Assembly: GCA_007129055.1 (NCBI GenBank)
Contig: SKWE01000173.1
Span: 1-6,482, forward strand
Length of the DNA: 6,482 bases
Origin: Syntrophomonadaceae bacterium
GTDB lineage: Bacteria; Bacillota; Dethiobacteria; DTU022
Direction of reading: 5' to 3'
Positions 4,114-6,482 of this stretch are shown here, in pieces; position 1 is the first letter of the stretch, and every line of letters begins with the position of its first letter. The notes beneath the pieces were generated by a model that saw only the letters and a program-made list of their open reading frames with translations, was not told where the DNA came from and searched no databases. The position numbers and the translations under genes are program-made.

Positions 4114-5834
4114 CATGGACATATTTCAATTATGCAGCCTTCTAAACCATCCAGGTTAACAGTAGACAGGTTATTTTCTGATTTGCGTTCATGGTTGGTT
4201 GATAACAAAAGCCTGCCGGCAAAATTTCCTCCCGGTAAATCAACATTCTGCCTTTGCAGCGAAAAATTAAGGTAAATTAATAGCCTCTGTTTACCTGCAC
4301 TACGCTCAAAGCAAAAACAATGTTTACTTGACACTACTTCACCAATAGCCTTATATTCACCTTCCAGCAAGGCAGGCATTTCTTTGCGCATCCATATAAG
4401 TTTTTTCGTAAAAGAAAGTATAGATTGTTGATCCGAATCCATAACTGATACATTGTATTGATCAGTATCCGGCCCCAGGGGAAGCCATGGCTTAGCATTG
4501 GAAAAACCGGCATTTATATCCCCGCTCCACTGCATAGGTGTCCGGCATCCGTCCCGACCTTCGTGCAGCGGATACCATTTAAGCCCGACTGGATCTCTAA
4601 GATCTTCCCGTGACAGTTTAGCTTCCCGCATAGCAATTTCTTCACCGTAATAAATAAATGGTGTGCCTCTAAGAGTTAACAGCATCAGCATTAACAGGCG
4701 GGCGCGATCATCACCCCGGTTATCAAAATCATAACGGCTGATGGCACGCGTAATATCATGGTTGCTCAAAGCATGAGCAGGCCAGGAACCTGAAGGCAGC
4801 GCTTTTTCCCAGCGATCGACACAGCGTCTGAACGCAGAAGCTTTCCAGCGCAGGTGCAGCATTTCAAAATAAAAATTCATGTGCAGTTCATCGCTGTGCT
4901 GACCATAATATGAGGCAATTAACTCAGGGTTGTCGCCCATAATTTCTCCAACACTGGTTGTTCCCGGGTATTGATTGAAAATATTTCGAAAGCCTTTTAA
5001 GATTTCATGTGTTTCAGGCTGATGCTGGTTATATTTGCCTATCTGCATGGTAGGCAGTGCAAAAAGCTTCATCAGGCCGGCCATAAAAGTCCGATCAGAA
5101 AAGAACTTTACTGTTGAATCTTTCCAACCGGCAAAGAACAACGGGTTATTGCGCATTTTTTGATCCTTTGAATAATGATGCGCCACATCCAGGCGAAAAC
5201 CGTCAACCCCGAAATTGAGCCAATAACGGATGACATCGCCAACAGCTTCCATTACTTCAGGATTTCTCCAATTCAAGTCGGGCTGTTCACTTAAAAATGA
5301 ATGCAGGTAATACTGTTCTGTCTTTTCATCCCAGGTCCAGGCCGGGCCAAAAAAATGGTTGCGCCAGTTATTGGGCGGCCTGTTTTTTTTGCCCCGGCCA
5401 TCTTCCCATATATACCAGTTCCTTTTTGAGCTGTCACGGGATGAACGTGATTCCAAAAACCAGGGATGCAAGTGGGATGTGTGATTAACCACCAGGTCTA
5501 CAATCACCTTGATGCTTCTTTCATGCGCCTCTTCCAAAAGCTGTTGAAAATCATCAAGGGAGCCGTAGCGGGGGTCTATCTGGCAGTAATCGGAAATGTC
5601 ATAACCGTAGTCATAATCGGGGCTTTTAAAAAAAGGGCTGAACCAGATTGCGTCAATACCCAGAGAATGCTGTGTACCATCATTTAGATAGTCCAGTTTA
5701 GAAAGAATGCCCTGCAGGTCGCCTAGGCCTTTGCTGTTGCTATCCATAAAACTTCTCGGGTAAACCTGGTAAAAAACTGCCTTTTTCCACCACTCATTAT
5801 TGTTCTTAACCCGGTTATTTTTATAATTTGTAAT
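4113..5834 (-). CDS. GH13 alpha-glucosidase / oligo-1,6-glucosidase-type enzyme (start codon uncertain)
   Basis: A cytoplasmic-looking glycoside hydrolase family 13 enzyme that probably splits alpha-glucosidic bonds of malto- or isomalto-oligosaccharides. Counting from the in-frame ATG at 5747 (544 residues), region I is VDLVVNHTS (~83-91), region II DGFRLDVAHH with nucleophile D187, region III SVGEI with acid/base E268, and region IV LSNHD with D331. RDGCRTPMQWSGDINAGFS and a C-terminal beta domain follow. The frame continues upstream through WWKKAVFYQVYPRSF, the usual first strand of the family, so ATG 5747 cannot be the true start. The upstream frame reaches a TGA at 5843-5841 without ATG, GTG or TTG; ATT at 5834 is the only weak candidate, giving 573 residues. 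In the N-terminal calcium loop DSNSKGLGD, Lys replaces the usual third Asp. The exact substrate (maltose, isomaltose, trehalose synthase activity) is open. Confidence 0.88.
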   Translation of the reverse strand: MTNYKNNRVKNNNEWWKKAVFYQVYPRSFMDSNSKGLGDLQGILSKLDYLNDGTQHSLGIDAIWFSPFFKSPDYDYGYDISDYCQIDPRYGSLDDFQQLLEEAHERSIKVIVDLVVNHTSHLHPWFLESRSSRDSSKRNWYIWEDGRGKKNRPPNNWRNHFFGPAWTWDEKTEQYYLHSFLSEQPDLNWRNPEVMEAVGDVIRYWLNFGVDGFRLDVAHHYSKDQKMRNNPLFFAGWKDSTVKFFSDRTFMAGLMKLFALPTMQIGKYNQHQPETHEILKGFRNIFNQYPGTTSVGEIMGDNPELIASYYGQHSDELHMNFYFEMLHLRWKASAFRRCVDRWEKALPSGSWPAHALSNHDITRAISRYDFDNRGDDRARLLMLMLLTLRGTPFIYYGEEIAMREAKLSREDLRDPVGLKWYPLHEGRDGCRTPMQWSGDINAGFSNAKPWLPLGPDTDQYNVSVMDSDQQSILSFTKKLIWMRKEMPALLEGEYKAIGEVVSSKHCFCFERSAGKQRLLIYLNFSLQRQNVDLPGGNFAGRLLLSTNHERKSENNLSTVNLDGLEGCIIEICP

Positions 5835-5843
5835 ACATGTTCA

Positions 5844-5849
5844 CCCCTT
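5844..5849 (-). promoter_or_regulatory. Shine-Dalgarno site upstream of the GH13 gene
   Basis: AAGGGG on the minus strand lies 5 nt before an ATG at 5838 and 9 nt before the in-frame ATT at 5834. The ATG is in another frame and meets a stop after five codons (MYYKL). It is the natural start if one base of the following AAA (5829-5827) is absent in the true sequence: the frame would then read MYYNYKNNRV and join the GH13 frame. The site shows that translation of the GH13 gene begins here and not at 5747. Confidence 0.55.
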
Positions 5850-5861
5850 AAGGAAAATTGA

Positions 5862-6482
5862 TTAGCCTACATTTTCTTCAGTAGGGATCGGTTCAAGCGA
5901 CTGCCAATCTTTCTTCCGGTAAAGGATATATAGCAGCAGTGCGCTAAAAGCATACTGCAGGGCTGTAACCCACCAGATATAGTAAATTTCTAACTGCCAT
6001 ACATATACCACCATGTAGACTAAAGGCAACCTGACAAAAAGATTGCTGTACAGGCCTATCCTGAAAGGCCCTTTTGTATCCCCCGTGCCTTTTAAAGCGC
6101 CGGAAAAGACCATAGTTAAGGCAATAAAGGGCTGCTCAACAGCCGCAATCTGCAGGCATAGGACTCCAAGGCGCAGCACTTCCGGATCGGGAGGATCGAA
6201 AAGGCTCATCACCGCGTAAGGGAAAAACAGAAAGATTGTTCCGATTGAAGTCATCAGGGCAACACCAAGGGCTACAGCCCAGTAACCTGTTTCCCTGGCC
6301 TGCCTGATAAAACCAGCCCCGAGTCTCTGCCCCACCAGGGTAGTCGCTGCTATAGCCAAGGCATGCCCCGGCATAAAAGAAAAAGCTTCAGCAGCTATCG
6401 CCGCTGCATTGGCTGCAAAAGCCACTGGCCCGAGGGTAGTTAACCAGGCAGCAGTGACCATTCTGCTGCCGCTATGAGTTAG
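5862..6482 (-). CDS. MATE-family efflux transporter, C-terminal half (5' end outside window)
   Basis: An inner-membrane protein of the MATE (MatE/NorM/DinF) family, which exports drugs or other small molecules in exchange for Na+ or H+. The frame is open to base 6482, so the ATG at 6461 is internal and 206 residues of a usual ~450 are present. They carry about five to six membrane segments and family-typical stretches FSFMPGHALAIAATTLVGQ, RLGAG, and VFSGALKGTGDTKGP. The C-terminus is hydrophilic (KKDWQSLEPIPTEENVG). It is followed after 27 nt by the GH13 gene, so the two are likely co-transcribed, but no functional tie is apparent. The exported substrate cannot be read from the sequence. Confidence 0.88.
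   Translation of the reverse strand, partial: LTHSGSRMVTAAWLTTLGPVAFAANAAAIAAEAFSFMPGHALAIAATTLVGQRLGAGFIRQARETGYWAVALGVALMTSIGTIFLFFPYAVMSLFDPPDPEVLRLGVLCLQIAAVEQPFIALTMVFSGALKGTGDTKGPFRIGLYSNLFVRLPLVYMVVYVWQLEIYYIWWVTALQYAFSALLLYILYRKKDWQSLEPIPTEENVG

Noticed and set aside
4113..4115. TGA between the GH13 gene and the DUF6125-like gene read as selenocysteine, giving a fusion protein
   Set aside because: The two genes happen to share a frame, but each is complete at this point, a ribosome site for the second gene overlaps the stop, and no family of such fusions is known to me.

Overview
The window looks like chromosome of an anaerobic bacterium, most likely a clostridial Firmicute. This is inferred from gene content and strong AGGAGG-type ribosome binding sites, not from a marker gene. 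A tungsten or molybdenum aldehyde:ferredoxin oxidoreductase, a desulforedoxin and a probable selenocysteine-containing protein all point to strict anaerobic metabolism. The organism must have selenocysteine machinery elsewhere if the selenoprotein reading is right.

Plus strand, 1-2652: the C-terminal part of an aldehyde ferredoxin oxidoreductase-family enzyme (cut by the window edge), a MoaD/ThiS-like sulfur carrier ending in Gly-Gly, and a sodium:solute symporter. They lie in one direction with gaps of about 50 nt and look like one transcription unit: cofactor enzyme, cofactor-sulfur carrier, and uptake of a carboxylate-like or other small substrate. A strong, nearly symmetrical hairpin at 2671-2703 with A-run and T-run flanks ends this unit and also the unit arriving from the other strand.

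Minus strand, 3527 down to 2740: a compact three-gene operon with its own AT-rich promoter. It holds an ArsR-family repressor, a HesB/IscA-like protein with an in-frame TGA exactly at the conserved iron-sulfur-ligand cysteine position (probable selenocysteine, with a bacterial SECIS-like hairpin just downstream), and a 41-residue desulforedoxin starting at GTG. The last two genes are easy to miss: one is broken by the TGA, the other is very short with a GTG start.

Minus strand, 6482 down to 3594: the C-terminal half of a MATE-family efflux protein (cut by the window edge), a GH13 alpha-glucosidase-type enzyme whose N-terminus extends upstream of its first ATG without any ATG/GTG/TTG start, and a cysteine-rich DUF6125-like protein. 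The gaps are short (27 nt and 12 nt), so they are probably co-transcribed.

The most interesting part is the ArsR / selenoprotein HesB / desulforedoxin operon, which reads as a small redox or iron-sulfur stress unit. No RNA genes, CRISPR arrays, insertion sequences or phage genes were seen.
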